DNA from: Sphaerothrix epifaneia
GTDB taxonomy: Bacteria > Cyanobacteriota > Cyanobacteriia > Phormidesmidales > Phormidesmidaceae
DNA length: 64,000 bases
Reading direction: 5' to 3'
NCBI RefSeq assembly: GCF_042788235.1
Contig: NZ_JBHZOL010000111.1
Span: forward strand, 25,660 to 89,659
A program made the translations under genes and the position numbers. A model generated the notes under the pieces. It made no database searches. It saw only the letters and a list, made by a program, of their open reading frames with translations, and was not told the origin of the DNA. Shown piece after piece: positions 7,821 through 16,477 of the stretch. Positions within the stretch are counted from its first letter, which is position 1, and the number at the start of each line of letters is the position of its first letter.

Positions 7821-9544
7821 TGCGCTACCTCCAACACACCATTGACGAACACGGAAACCGCCTGTCCTTCCGGCACAAACAGATAGGGGGAAGAGGTGTT
7901 TTGACTCTGCTGCTCAAAGCGCTCGGCCACTCGCTCACTAACCGGCGTGAAGAAGCCTTCTAAGGCCGCTGCCACCACATCCTCATCCTGACCGCTGGTG
8001 ACGGTCGTTGTGGTGCTAGTGGAAGAAGTGCCGCCAGCGGCTTCTGAGGTAGCCGTGGTCACGGCATCTGGCGCGTTTAAAACCGCCCCGATATTGCCGA
8101 GGGCTGAGAGGGCACCCACCAGCACATCGTCGCCAAAGTCACTACCGCCATCGTCATTTCGGACCTGGGCTACCAGGGGGCGATTGTCTTCCCCGCGCAC
8201 CATCAGCACCCCCGGTTCCAGGGCTTCTTGCCTGACCTGGCCCTGGTCATCCCGGTAGACGATCGCCACCACCTGCTGCCGAAGAATATTGGCATCGAGA
8301 ATTTCGGTGAGCTGGGTAATCAGCACCGTGCCTGCGGCCAGCGCCACCTCGCCGTCAATGTCTCGCAGCGGTTCAGTCAGCTCGATCGCGAAGCGTCCCC
8401 GCCCCGAGACTTCCCCTCCGGCATAGACCACCGGCACGATAACGGTGCCCGGAGCGGATTCACCAATGGCGACTTGCTGAAGTTGAATCGCGTCTGCGGC
8501 ATCACCTGCGGCATCGGGTGTGGCCGGACGTTGCTGAATGATGCCCGTCGCTCCCGGTGAAGAAGAGGCTAACCGCACCTCGGCACTAGGATTCTGACGA
8601 GCGACGGGCGCAGCTTCCTTGTTGCGGATGCCGCCCTCATCGGGTAGCGGCACCGGATCATCGCCCACCGTGGCAGCGGGAAACGGCAAAGCCTCTGCGC
8701 CATTGCCAGGGGTCTGACGACTGTTATTTTGGTTAGCCCTGGTGGGTTGCTCTGTCTCCCCAGTGGGTTCCTCAATTTCTGGCTCTGGCACCAGCGCCAC
8801 CTCTGCGCCTGCCGCTCCCGCTTCTGACAGCCGCGCCCACCGCTCTAGCGGATCAACCGCTTCTGTTTCTGCCACCGATGACGACCTAACCGTCGGCGAG
8901 GCGGCGGGTTCTGGGGGCGATGTGGCCGCTGGCCGCGCCGGTGTCGGTGCTGGTGTAGGCCGTGAAACTCGCGTCGGCGTGGTGGTTGCCGGTGCGGCTG
9001 GTTCTGCCGGGGTTTCTTCTTCTGCTTCCGGTGTCGGTCGCTGCGGCGTTTCGGCTAACCGCTGTTCCGGTTGCGATCGCGCCTGCTCAATCAGGGCCAG
9101 CTCCGCCCGCATCCGATCATCTTCACCAAAGGCACTTGCTGACTCAGCCGGAAGAGGACTCTCCGTTTCGGACTCCTGGGCCTGCTGATTGCCCCCGGTA
9201 AAGAAGCCAGAAAACATCCAGATGATTAAGGCGATCGTCCCCAAGGCACTCCCTACAAAAGCGAGTCGCGTCAGGGGAGAATTTTCCACCCCGCGATCGG
9301 CAGCACTGCTGGGGGCCTCAATCAGCTCATCGGTGGTGACGAGCTGATCGTCGTCATCGGCTTCCACTCCGGCAAACTGTGCCCGCTCCTCATAGGGAAT
9401 CTCATCGTCCCCCTGACCGTTGGTCGCGTGACCATTGGCCTCGGCGGCGGGTTCAACGGGAGCCGTCTCGATGCGGCTGCCCGTGAATTCTGCCTCATCC
9501 CCTGGAAAGGGCCGGGGTTGACGGTCTTGCTGCATTCCGTTCAT
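7817..9544 (-). CDS. VirB10/TrbI-like channel protein
   Basis: 575 residues with the VirB10 plan. An acidic cytoplasmic N-terminus (about 1-90) is followed by one membrane helix near 92-113, a long Pro/Ala/Thr/Glu-rich periplasmic linker (about 120-330), and a C-terminal beta domain beginning near 340. The beta domain contains TVIVPVVYAGGEV and an end region SPYLFVPEGQAVSVFVNG typical of the family. It spans from inner to outer membrane and gates the channel. A Ser/Thr-rich segment interrupts the C-terminal domain near 500, in the region that forms the antenna or variable loop in other members. It is coupled to the VirB8 gene by TAATG. Confidence 0.82.
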   Translation of the reverse strand: MNGMQQDRQPRPFPGDEAEFTGSRIETAPVEPAAEANGHATNGQGDDEIPYEERAQFAGVEADDDDQLVTTDELIEAPSSAADRGVENSPLTRLAFVGSALGTIALIIWMFSGFFTGGNQQAQESETESPLPAESASAFGEDDRMRAELALIEQARSQPEQRLAETPQRPTPEAEEETPAEPAAPATTTPTRVSRPTPAPTPARPAATSPPEPAASPTVRSSSVAETEAVDPLERWARLSEAGAAGAEVALVPEPEIEEPTGETEQPTRANQNNSRQTPGNGAEALPFPAATVGDDPVPLPDEGGIRNKEAAPVARQNPSAEVRLASSSPGATGIIQQRPATPDAAGDAADAIQLQQVAIGESAPGTVIVPVVYAGGEVSGRGRFAIELTEPLRDIDGEVALAAGTVLITQLTEILDANILRQQVVAIVYRDDQGQVRQEALEPGVLMVRGEDNRPLVAQVRNDDGGSDFGDDVLVGALSALGNIGAVLNAPDAVTTATSEAAGGTSSTSTTTTVTSGQDEDVVAAALEGFFTPVSERVAERFEQQSQNTSSPYLFVPEGQAVSVFVNGVLEVAQ

Positions 9545-10368
9545 TAATCCACCTCCAGGGGTTCAACTTTGACAATGACCAGGCCATTGGCCAATAGGTC
9601 ATACATTTGCTGCCGCCATGCCAACGGCTCTAGCTCCTCAAAGACGGGTTCGACAGGCGGAATCGCCTTGAGGGTGATGGTGCGATTCATCGGCACTTCG
9701 GCGACTTCCCGATTGCGATCGCGCTCAATGCGTGTGGCGACAATATCCACTTCCCATAGGCCCTCACCGACCTGCCGGGGATCGGAAATGGCAAAGAAGC
9801 GCACGGAGGATTTGATGCGGCCCTGCAACACGCCCGGAGAGATTTTCTCGGTACCCATCAGGCGCAGAAATTCTTGCCGAAAGCCGGTGTCCATCAGATA
9901 AGAAGCCAGATACACCTCAGTCGGGACTTTCTGCGTGGTGCCCTCGATGGTGTAGCCCTGGTCTTCGGCGTTCGAGCCCGGAATCTGGTTGTCCCATTCA
10001 AAAGTGAGCTGCATCCAGCGCACGGCAGTGTTCTTGATGACCTCTGCTTCGCGGTGGGTCATATCAAAGGCAGCGGCCTTGGCAGTGGTGCCATCGGGCT
10101 GCTGCACGTAGATGCTCTCCCGTTGAGCCAGGGCGCGGTTGTTGACGAGCAAAAAGACATTGGCAAAGAGGCTCACCAGCAGCCCCACTCCTAGAATCCC
10201 CATGAGGATAATCAGCGAGTTTTCGCTCTTGATGGGCAGGTAAACGGGTTGCTCGCTGCCCTCTGCCTCGGCATCATTCTGGGCCGTCTCCGCCGCCCCG
10301 GCCTGGGCGGTGGTGAACTGATCATCGTCCGGTTGCGAGAGAAAGAATCCTTTGAGCTGCTGCATCAT
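9544..10368 (-). CDS. VirB8/TraE-like inner-membrane assembly protein
   Basis: 274 residues. An acidic N-terminal tail is followed by one membrane helix at about 52-75 and a periplasmic domain in which YLMDTGFRQEFLRLM and a strand-rich region (residues 150-270) match the NTF2-like VirB8 fold. It nucleates the secretion core with VirB9 and VirB10. The open frame runs 132 codons further upstream through the VirB6 gene, but that part has a shadow composition. The double ATG at 10368 overlaps the VirB6 stop as ATGA, so this start is preferred. Confidence 0.75.
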   Translation of the reverse strand: MMQQLKGFFLSQPDDDQFTTAQAGAAETAQNDAEAEGSEQPVYLPIKSENSLIILMGILGVGLLVSLFANVFLLVNNRALAQRESIYVQQPDGTTAKAAAFDMTHREAEVIKNTAVRWMQLTFEWDNQIPGSNAEDQGYTIEGTTQKVPTEVYLASYLMDTGFRQEFLRLMGTEKISPGVLQGRIKSSVRFFAISDPRQVGEGLWEVDIVATRIERDRNREVAEVPMNRTITLKAIPPVEPVFEELEPLAWRQQMYDLLANGLVIVKVEPLEVD

Positions 10369-11519
10369 CTTGATTTGAGAACGGCAAATTTGGCGGCGGT
10401 GGATAGCCCGCCCGTCACGATGCTGGCAATGCTGTTGGCTCGCCGACTGATGGCGGAGAACAAAGACGTGGCGCTCCAGGTGGCCAGCGCGGTCACTAGA
10501 CCGGGGGCAAACACCGAGATGAAGAGCAAGAAGCCCAGATTTTGAGATACTTCCAGTGCCCCGCCCTGGGTGTTCGCCAGCACCGCCGCCACGATGCCCA
10601 CGAGCAGGTTGTAGCCAATCTGCAACCCAATCAGTCCGACAAAGCCGGATAACCAGGCCCAGATGGGCCGACCTGCGACAGGCAAAATGGAAAGCGCCAG
10701 GGCGATTGGAGCCACCACCGCCGCAATCAACAGAGCGGCTTCGACAATATTGACGAAGGCCCACTGCAACCCGTAGAGAATCGTCTGGATAATTGGCAGC
10801 AGTCGGTCTTGCAGTACGCTGGCAAAAGCACCGCTGAAATCCCCTTGCAGCGCCCCCGACCCGACCTCCACGAGATCGCCAATGGCGGCGATGCCGGTGC
10901 GATTAATTGCGGATTCGGCAAAGGCTTCCAGCGGCCCAAAGCTGATGTTGCCGTTCTGGGCTTCCAGATTTTGATAGATGGCCCGCACCTCGTCGGCCTT
11001 GCTGTCCCAGCACTCCAAAAACGGATCGCCGGTCAGCCCCTCACATTCGCTGTAAACCTGCTTGATGCGCTGCACGCCCAGGTTATTCAGGCCGAACTGG
11101 GTCACGGCATCTTGTAGGGTGTAGCCCACAATCTGCTGAGAGAGCAGCCCCGACGTGAGCCGATAGCCCACGGCCCGCAGCGCCAGGATGGATTCCGACA
11201 GGAGCCTGCCGTTACTGCCCAGAAACAGCAGCACTACCAACGGGAAGGTAAAGAGTTCCACCACCGTGCCCAGATAGCGCGACTTCATAATCTCGTTGCC
11301 GAAGCGCACGAACATATACAGGAAGCACAGCGCCAGAATGCCCCTGGAGAACTGCACAATGGTCTGCCAGAACGGCGAATCCGCTCGGATCAGATCAACC
11401 CAGGTTTCATTCCAGGAGGCAATGGTATCCTCGCTGAGCTGGAGGGCTCCCTGAATGACATCCGCTGCGGCTTCGGATCCCTGCTGGGCCAGGATGAGGG
11501 TATGGGTCACATCAAGCAT
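10365..11519 (-). CDS. VirB6/TrbL-like polytopic membrane protein
   Basis: 384 residues with five or more hydrophobic helices. One pair lies in the N-terminal third (about 60-110). Four lie in the second half (about 230-370), with long Ala/Val/Leu/Ile runs. The region between (about 115-215) is soluble and contains two Cys residues. VirB6/TrbL proteins form the inner-membrane platform through which the substrate passes. Placement between a secreted VirB5-like protein and VirB8 agrees with T4SS gene order. The start ATG sits three bases after the stop of the upstream gene. Confidence 0.75.
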   Translation of the reverse strand: MLDVTHTLILAQQGSEAAADVIQGALQLSEDTIASWNETWVDLIRADSPFWQTIVQFSRGILALCFLYMFVRFGNEIMKSRYLGTVVELFTFPLVVLLFLGSNGRLLSESILALRAVGYRLTSGLLSQQIVGYTLQDAVTQFGLNNLGVQRIKQVYSECEGLTGDPFLECWDSKADEVRAIYQNLEAQNGNISFGPLEAFAESAINRTGIAAIGDLVEVGSGALQGDFSGAFASVLQDRLLPIIQTILYGLQWAFVNIVEAALLIAAVVAPIALALSILPVAGRPIWAWLSGFVGLIGLQIGYNLLVGIVAAVLANTQGGALEVSQNLGFLLFISVFAPGLVTALATWSATSLFSAISRRANSIASIVTGGLSTAAKFAVLKSR

Positions 11520-11522
11520 CGG

Positions 11523-12584
11523 TTACACCCCTCCCGGATTGATGCCGACTCCGGGCATGATGATCTGGCCGCCCTGCACGATGCTATCGGAGTAGGCCGC
11601 TGCCGTTTCCCGGCGATCTTGAATGCGATCGCCCTGGAGTTCCCTCACCGCATCGACGAGCATCTTATTGCGTAGGGCATCATCGCGGGCGCGCAGTTGC
11701 TGCCCCACGGTATCGAGGGTGCTGGTTTGCTGCTGGGCGGCGATCTGCGCACTCAGATTCCGCAGAATGTTCTGAGACACGTCCTGTCCCTCGGAATCCG
11801 CTGCCAATTCCTGGGAGGTTTCCAGCGCCGTCTTGGCGGCTTCGGCGTTCTCCCGCAGCTTTTGCTGCCCTGCCTCAGTGAGGGCGGTTTGATCCGCCAC
11901 TTCATCGGTCATCTCGCGCTCAAACTGGGTGACCAAATCCCGCTTGATGACGGGCGAGCCGCTACCCCCGGTTTTCGTGGCGGCTACCTCCTCAAACGCG
12001 GAGGGCTGAGCATTTTCAATTTCCTGCTCAATTTGTTTTGGATCGGGGAGGCCCAATGCGCCGGTCGAAATCTCGACGGTATTGCCTCCGGCACCGCCTT
12101 CACCAGACGTAGACAGCCCGCCCAGGGGATCTTCAAAGATGTCGAACAGGTCTAAGTTGAACAGGTCAAAGAGCCGATTGATATCGAAGATGGAACTGAA
12201 AGTTTCTTGCAGGGAAGCAAAGGCATCCTGCACCGATTCCACCGCATCGAAGGCATCCTGCACCTGCCCGATGGTCTCATTGCCATCTAGGATGTCGCCG
12301 GTCGCCTCTTCGATCGTGCCGCCGATATCGCTGAGCTGATCCTGGATGGCATCATCCACATCGTTGGTAATCGTTTCAATATCTTCGGCGGCACCTTCAA
12401 TGTCATCCAGCCCCCCATCCCCGAGATCAACATCGCTGAGATCCAGGTCATCGACGGGACTATCGGCATTGGGATTAATCGGTGGTGTGGTCTGGGCATA
12501 GACAGCCCTGCCGGTGCCGACACTGAACAGGGAAACTGCCGTCAGCATCAGCGTCAGGGTTTGTTTTCGGGTTCGGTGTCGCAT
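11523..12584 (-). CDS. Secreted helical protein, VirB5/TrbJ-like by position
   Basis: 353 residues with a signal peptide (about 1-30, ending VYA). A very acidic Asp-rich segment (about 35-100) follows, then a hydrophobic-helical part near 110-150, and a long C-terminal helical or coiled-coil region (about 200-340). TrbJ/VirB5 proteins are periplasmic, helical and coded just after VirB4, as here. No direct motif proves the family. It overlaps the VirB4 stop (TAATG), showing coupled translation. Likely role: minor pilus component or periplasmic scaffold. Confidence 0.55.
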   Translation of the reverse strand: MRHRTRKQTLTLMLTAVSLFSVGTGRAVYAQTTPPINPNADSPVDDLDLSDVDLGDGGLDDIEGAAEDIETITNDVDDAIQDQLSDIGGTIEEATGDILDGNETIGQVQDAFDAVESVQDAFASLQETFSSIFDINRLFDLFNLDLFDIFEDPLGGLSTSGEGGAGGNTVEISTGALGLPDPKQIEQEIENAQPSAFEEVAATKTGGSGSPVIKRDLVTQFEREMTDEVADQTALTEAGQQKLRENAEAAKTALETSQELAADSEGQDVSQNILRNLSAQIAAQQQTSTLDTVGQQLRARDDALRNKMLVDAVRELQGDRIQDRRETAAAYSDSIVQGGQIIMPGVGINPGGV

Positions 12585-15500
12585 TACGCGCTCCTCGTCT
12601 CTACCAGATGATTTGCCTGGCCCGGTTCGCCTCGGGTGAGTTGACGGCGACGGGCCTGGGGCGATGCGGTGATGGCTTCAAACGGGATAGCGCCGCGCAT
12701 CGCCTGTACATACTGAGCGGTGAAGTCTTTCAGCCCTTCTAGATAGCCGCGAGTCGTGGCGGGGTAGACCGCCATCACCCGACTGCGGGCGAGCTGTTCG
12801 GCTTCGCCGTTAGCCAGAGCTGCCAGCATCAGCGGGTTAGCGTAGTAGCGCGTGCGCCAGAAGCGGCCCTGCTCTTCTACCAGCCAGCGGGTAAACAAGT
12901 CGGCCTTGCTGCCCTTAAATCGCTCAGTGGCGTTGTACTTAATCACCTCAGCGGGATAGTCCAGGGCCTGCATGTAGGCCGTACAACCCGCATGGGTGGT
13001 GCGCCCGGTAATGGTGGTGCTGATATTAGTCAGAATTTTGGCGCTGGCGGAACACTCGACGATCGCATCGAGGTCTTGGGCCAGAATCACCGCTGAAATC
13101 CCTTCTTTCCGTCCGGTAGCAAAGGTCTCACCGACCAGTTCGGCAAAGCCCCGCTTGCCCAGCAGTACCGATAGCTCATCGCCGACAAACAGCGAGCGGT
13201 CATGGGCCAGAGCATTACGCAGCGCCGCCATTTGCGCCGAAAGGGCCATGATGTAGGAATTGCTTTCGTTGGTCAGCCCGGAGAGGGCGTAGAACGTAAT
13301 CATCGGTTCGGGATTGACCGAACTGGGCCGACCAATGGCATCGCCGATATTCGGATCGACCAGCTTGGCTCCCACCTGCGCCACGATCTGATTAATGGCG
13401 CGAGCGTCCATCTCTTCGTAGCTTTTCAGGTCGAGCTGCTCCCGTGAGCAAAACTTGAGGAAGTCATGGAGCGTCGGCATCTTCTGCCATGCCTCGGACT
13501 GCCACCCGTGGGCGATCGCCTCGTTATAGCGCTCGGTGATTTCGGCATCGCCAAAGAAAACATCCAACGTCCGCAGCACAATGCTGTTGACCCGCTCTAG
13601 TAACTGCTGGTCATTAATCTGCCCCATTGCGATCGCTACGATGGCCTGCCGAACAAAATCTTTCCAGCGCTTGAAGCGTTGCAGCTGATCCTCTGGCTCC
13701 AGGTTGAGTAAGTTGGGCGGCTCTAGCAGGTTCAGCCGTTCGTGCAGAATATCGACATAGGCCCCATATTTTCCCAGGGACTGCACAGCGGTTTGAAAAG
13801 TGGAATCGCCCCCACTGCTGAGGTCAATGCCCACGACCGGAATGTTTTGCGCCAGGGCATCTTCAATAAAGCGCCAGCCCAGCACTGACTTACCAGAGCC
13901 CGTGGTGCCGGTGATCAGCACCCGCCCCGTGCCGCTGAAGAGATCCACATAGAGCGGCTTGCCCCCTTCCTCAGTGAGCAACTCCACGCCCCGCTGATGA
14001 ATGTCGCGGGGACAGGTGAGCGGCAGAAAGCCTGCGACGGTTTCGGTATCTAGCACAATGCGCCGTTCGGAAAAGGCGTTGTAGCGCGTCAGCAGCGGGA
14101 AGGTATTGAGCGGCAATGACTCCAGCCAGACCCGCCAGCACACATCATTTTCTACAACCGCTTCAGCCGCGCCAAATGAGTTACAGAGTTGGGCGATCGC
14201 TTCATCACAGGCGCGTTCGGTTTCGCGCCAGACGGTGAACGTGCAGGCTACCAGCAACGGCCTTTGCCCCTCATAGATTTTCATCAGGGCCTGTTCGGCT
14301 TGCTGCCGCTGCAGGCTGGCGGAGACATCCTGCCCGGTGCCGTAGAGGGCGGCTCGCTGGGCCTCAAAGTGGCTCTGGCGGTTCATTTTCTCCAGTTCAT
14401 CCTGGGTAGACCAGGCTTCTTTGTGGGTCACCTCCACCACACATTCGGTGTCCCTGATCCAGGCTTGGGCCAGCCGATCCCAAATCCACTTGAGCTGTTG
14501 CCGGGTATTGCGCCATAGTTCGGGCGGCGCTTCAATCACCGCTACCTTGCCCACCAGGCCATTGACGTACACGTAGCCGTGCTGTCGCTTGTGCTTGGGG
14601 CAAGACGAGCGACCGCGATCGCCCTGCAAGAGCAGCGTTACCAAGTCTTTTTGACCCGAAGGGGGAATCCGCTGGCGGATGCCATCATCGGTAGACTGCA
14701 CCCGGATGTACTGGGTCAGCTGAGGAGCTTGCCGCCGATTAAAGCGGTACCAGAGCGATTCCCAGAGTTCCTGGGCGGTCATGGGTTCGACATTCAGCCG
14801 TGCCTTGGTTTCAAGAATGTTGCGCCAGTTGACATAGCCGCTGTCGTGGATCTGGCGAATCAGCTTCAGGTAAAACCGTTGAAAGTGCAGGTCTTCCGTC
14901 CCAGCCACTTTCCGAATCCGCTTATCAATCAGTTTTTTGACCTGCAATACTCCCTTACCGATGGCATCGGTGCCCTGCTCGTGGGCATGGGCGGTGGACC
15001 AGGTGGCCCAAACCGTTTGTGACCAGACCTGTCGGGCTCCCTTCTCGGTCAGCTCACGGGTCCGCACTTCCTCATCCAGCAGCATCACTGCCACGGAGGG
15101 CATTTTAGTGATCCGCGAGAGGGTGCGTAGCTCTGACTTACGCGCCTGAATGGATGAGCGGCATTCGGTGTGAAACCGCAGCCGTTCCCCTTCCAAGATT
15201 TCTGACATACCCTGCTGAATCGAGGCGATCGCCGCTTCCACTTCCGAGCGATAGAGCTGGGGGTGCAGCCCTTGTAGTTTGAAGGGGATTTCGGCTGACC
15301 ACTGATCCTTGGCGGCGTTGTAGAGCAGTAAGCAGGCAAAGCGATGCCCGCCCAACTCCACCTCAACAATAGAGTGCAGGTGAGTCAGATCCTGGAAGGG
15401 CGCGAACTGTTTCTCGCCCGCCTGGGTTTCTCGCTTAATAGATTTGTTCCGTTTGAGGAAGTTACGAAATTTTTGCCACATGGCTGTATCTTCGTGAGCA

Positions 15501-15793
15501 CGAAAAAAGAGGGTTTCGCCGTTGGTCCAATCCCAGCCCGGAGGCTGCACCCAGCTTTTGATGAACTGATAGGTTTTCTGCCCGGTGAGGAGCCACCAGG
15601 TGCCATTTAGCCAGAACCAGATCAGCAACCAGGCCATAAAGGAGACGGCCAGGAGCATCTTGAACACAAAGAAGCTCACCCCACCGATGGCGACCCAGGG
15701 CAACAGTTGCTCAGCGGGAATCGGGCCAATGCTGGCCCGTTCCCCCAGCAGCTTGTTGACGCGGATCGGGTCTCTGTCTACGTCAAGGGTCAT
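12584..15793 (-). CDS. VirB4/TrbE-like conjugation ATPase
   Basis: 1069 residues, longer than the usual 800-900. Two hydrophobic segments (about 35-75) near the N-terminus suggest a fused VirB3-like anchor. The Walker A motif GTTGSGKS is at about residues 626-633, followed by VVGIDLSSGGD. A Walker B-like SLFVGDELSVLL is near residue 870, and a late LAQDLDAI segment follows. VirB4 ATPases power pilus assembly and substrate transfer at the inner membrane. The gene is preceded, 29 bases away, by a pilin-like gene. No separate VirB11 ATPase is seen in the window. Confidence 0.85.
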   Translation of the reverse strand: MTLDVDRDPIRVNKLLGERASIGPIPAEQLLPWVAIGGVSFFVFKMLLAVSFMAWLLIWFWLNGTWWLLTGQKTYQFIKSWVQPPGWDWTNGETLFFRAHEDTAMWQKFRNFLKRNKSIKRETQAGEKQFAPFQDLTHLHSIVEVELGGHRFACLLLYNAAKDQWSAEIPFKLQGLHPQLYRSEVEAAIASIQQGMSEILEGERLRFHTECRSSIQARKSELRTLSRITKMPSVAVMLLDEEVRTRELTEKGARQVWSQTVWATWSTAHAHEQGTDAIGKGVLQVKKLIDKRIRKVAGTEDLHFQRFYLKLIRQIHDSGYVNWRNILETKARLNVEPMTAQELWESLWYRFNRRQAPQLTQYIRVQSTDDGIRQRIPPSGQKDLVTLLLQGDRGRSSCPKHKRQHGYVYVNGLVGKVAVIEAPPELWRNTRQQLKWIWDRLAQAWIRDTECVVEVTHKEAWSTQDELEKMNRQSHFEAQRAALYGTGQDVSASLQRQQAEQALMKIYEGQRPLLVACTFTVWRETERACDEAIAQLCNSFGAAEAVVENDVCWRVWLESLPLNTFPLLTRYNAFSERRIVLDTETVAGFLPLTCPRDIHQRGVELLTEEGGKPLYVDLFSGTGRVLITGTTGSGKSVLGWRFIEDALAQNIPVVGIDLSSGGDSTFQTAVQSLGKYGAYVDILHERLNLLEPPNLLNLEPEDQLQRFKRWKDFVRQAIVAIAMGQINDQQLLERVNSIVLRTLDVFFGDAEITERYNEAIAHGWQSEAWQKMPTLHDFLKFCSREQLDLKSYEEMDARAINQIVAQVGAKLVDPNIGDAIGRPSSVNPEPMITFYALSGLTNESNSYIMALSAQMAALRNALAHDRSLFVGDELSVLLGKRGFAELVGETFATGRKEGISAVILAQDLDAIVECSASAKILTNISTTITGRTTHAGCTAYMQALDYPAEVIKYNATERFKGSKADLFTRWLVEEQGRFWRTRYYANPLMLAALANGEAEQLARSRVMAVYPATTRGYLEGLKDFTAQYVQAMRGAIPFEAITASPQARRRQLTRGEPGQANHLVETRSA

Positions 15794-15822
15794 AGGTTCA
15801 ACTGCAAATCAACAGGGCGCGA

Positions 15823-16425
15823 TTAGCCACCCGCACCGGCTCCACCACCACCAATAATCAGCGTGGAGATCACCTCAACGCCGATGACGAAAGCCACGCC
15901 AATGGCAAGCAGATTGGCAATCGGCTGCCAGTCGCCGCCTCGCGTTGCCTGGGTGAAGACAATCACCACCCCAATCAGGAAGGCCAGGACGATCAGGATG
16001 CGGAAGATATTGAAAATCGTGGTGATCGTCTCCGGGGCGATCGTAGTGCCGCCCGTGTTGTTAATGGCATCATTGACAGCGGTTTCCAGGTTGTTAAACA
16101 TCTGGGCAGAGACCGGATCAATAGCTCCCATCCCCGCCACTGCTGAAACGGCAACCACCACACTAGCCAGATGCCACCCTTGAATGGGTAAACCGAACCC
16201 GGCAACGGATTGAGCACTGCGGTTGAGCAGGCCAAAGGCGATCGCGATCAGGCCCATGACGGTGGCGGTCATCAGGACTTCTGGGCTGACCCAGAGCATG
16301 TAGCCGGTGATGGCTGCCAGAGTGGCGATCAGGCCCACTTCATTGGGATGCAAGCTGATCCGGTTCCAGAGCAATTGGAAGCGGACGGTATTTGGTTTGC
16401 GTCGATTACGTCTTATGAGGGTCAT
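15823..16425 (-). CDS. Small polytopic protein, pilin/VirB2-VirB3-like
   Basis: 200 residues with about four hydrophobic helices (roughly 30-50, 52-70, 130-150 and 165-188). The C-terminal half, an Ala/Asn-rich segment, two helices and a Gly-rich end (GGGGAGAGG), has the look of TrbC/VirB2 pilins. The N-terminal half could be a VirB3-like piece, so it may be a fusion. Position directly before VirB4 supports this. It lies 53 bases downstream of the relaxase gene. Assignment is by topology and place, not by a motif. Confidence 0.5.
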   Translation of the reverse strand: MTLIRRNRRKPNTVRFQLLWNRISLHPNEVGLIATLAAITGYMLWVSPEVLMTATVMGLIAIAFGLLNRSAQSVAGFGLPIQGWHLASVVVAVSAVAGMGAIDPVSAQMFNNLETAVNDAINNTGGTTIAPETITTIFNIFRILIVLAFLIGVVIVFTQATRGGDWQPIANLLAIGVAFVIGVEVISTLIIGGGGAGAGG

Positions 16426-16477
16426 AGGAATACCTCTTCACTGCATCTCGTCGGAACTGCGTCGAAAAGCCCGTGGC

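Noticed and set aside
10369..10764. Longer N-terminus for the VirB8-like gene
   Set aside because: This part is antiphase to the VirB6 gene and is Arg/His/Gly/Ser-rich. The ATGA overlap at 10368 is a better start.
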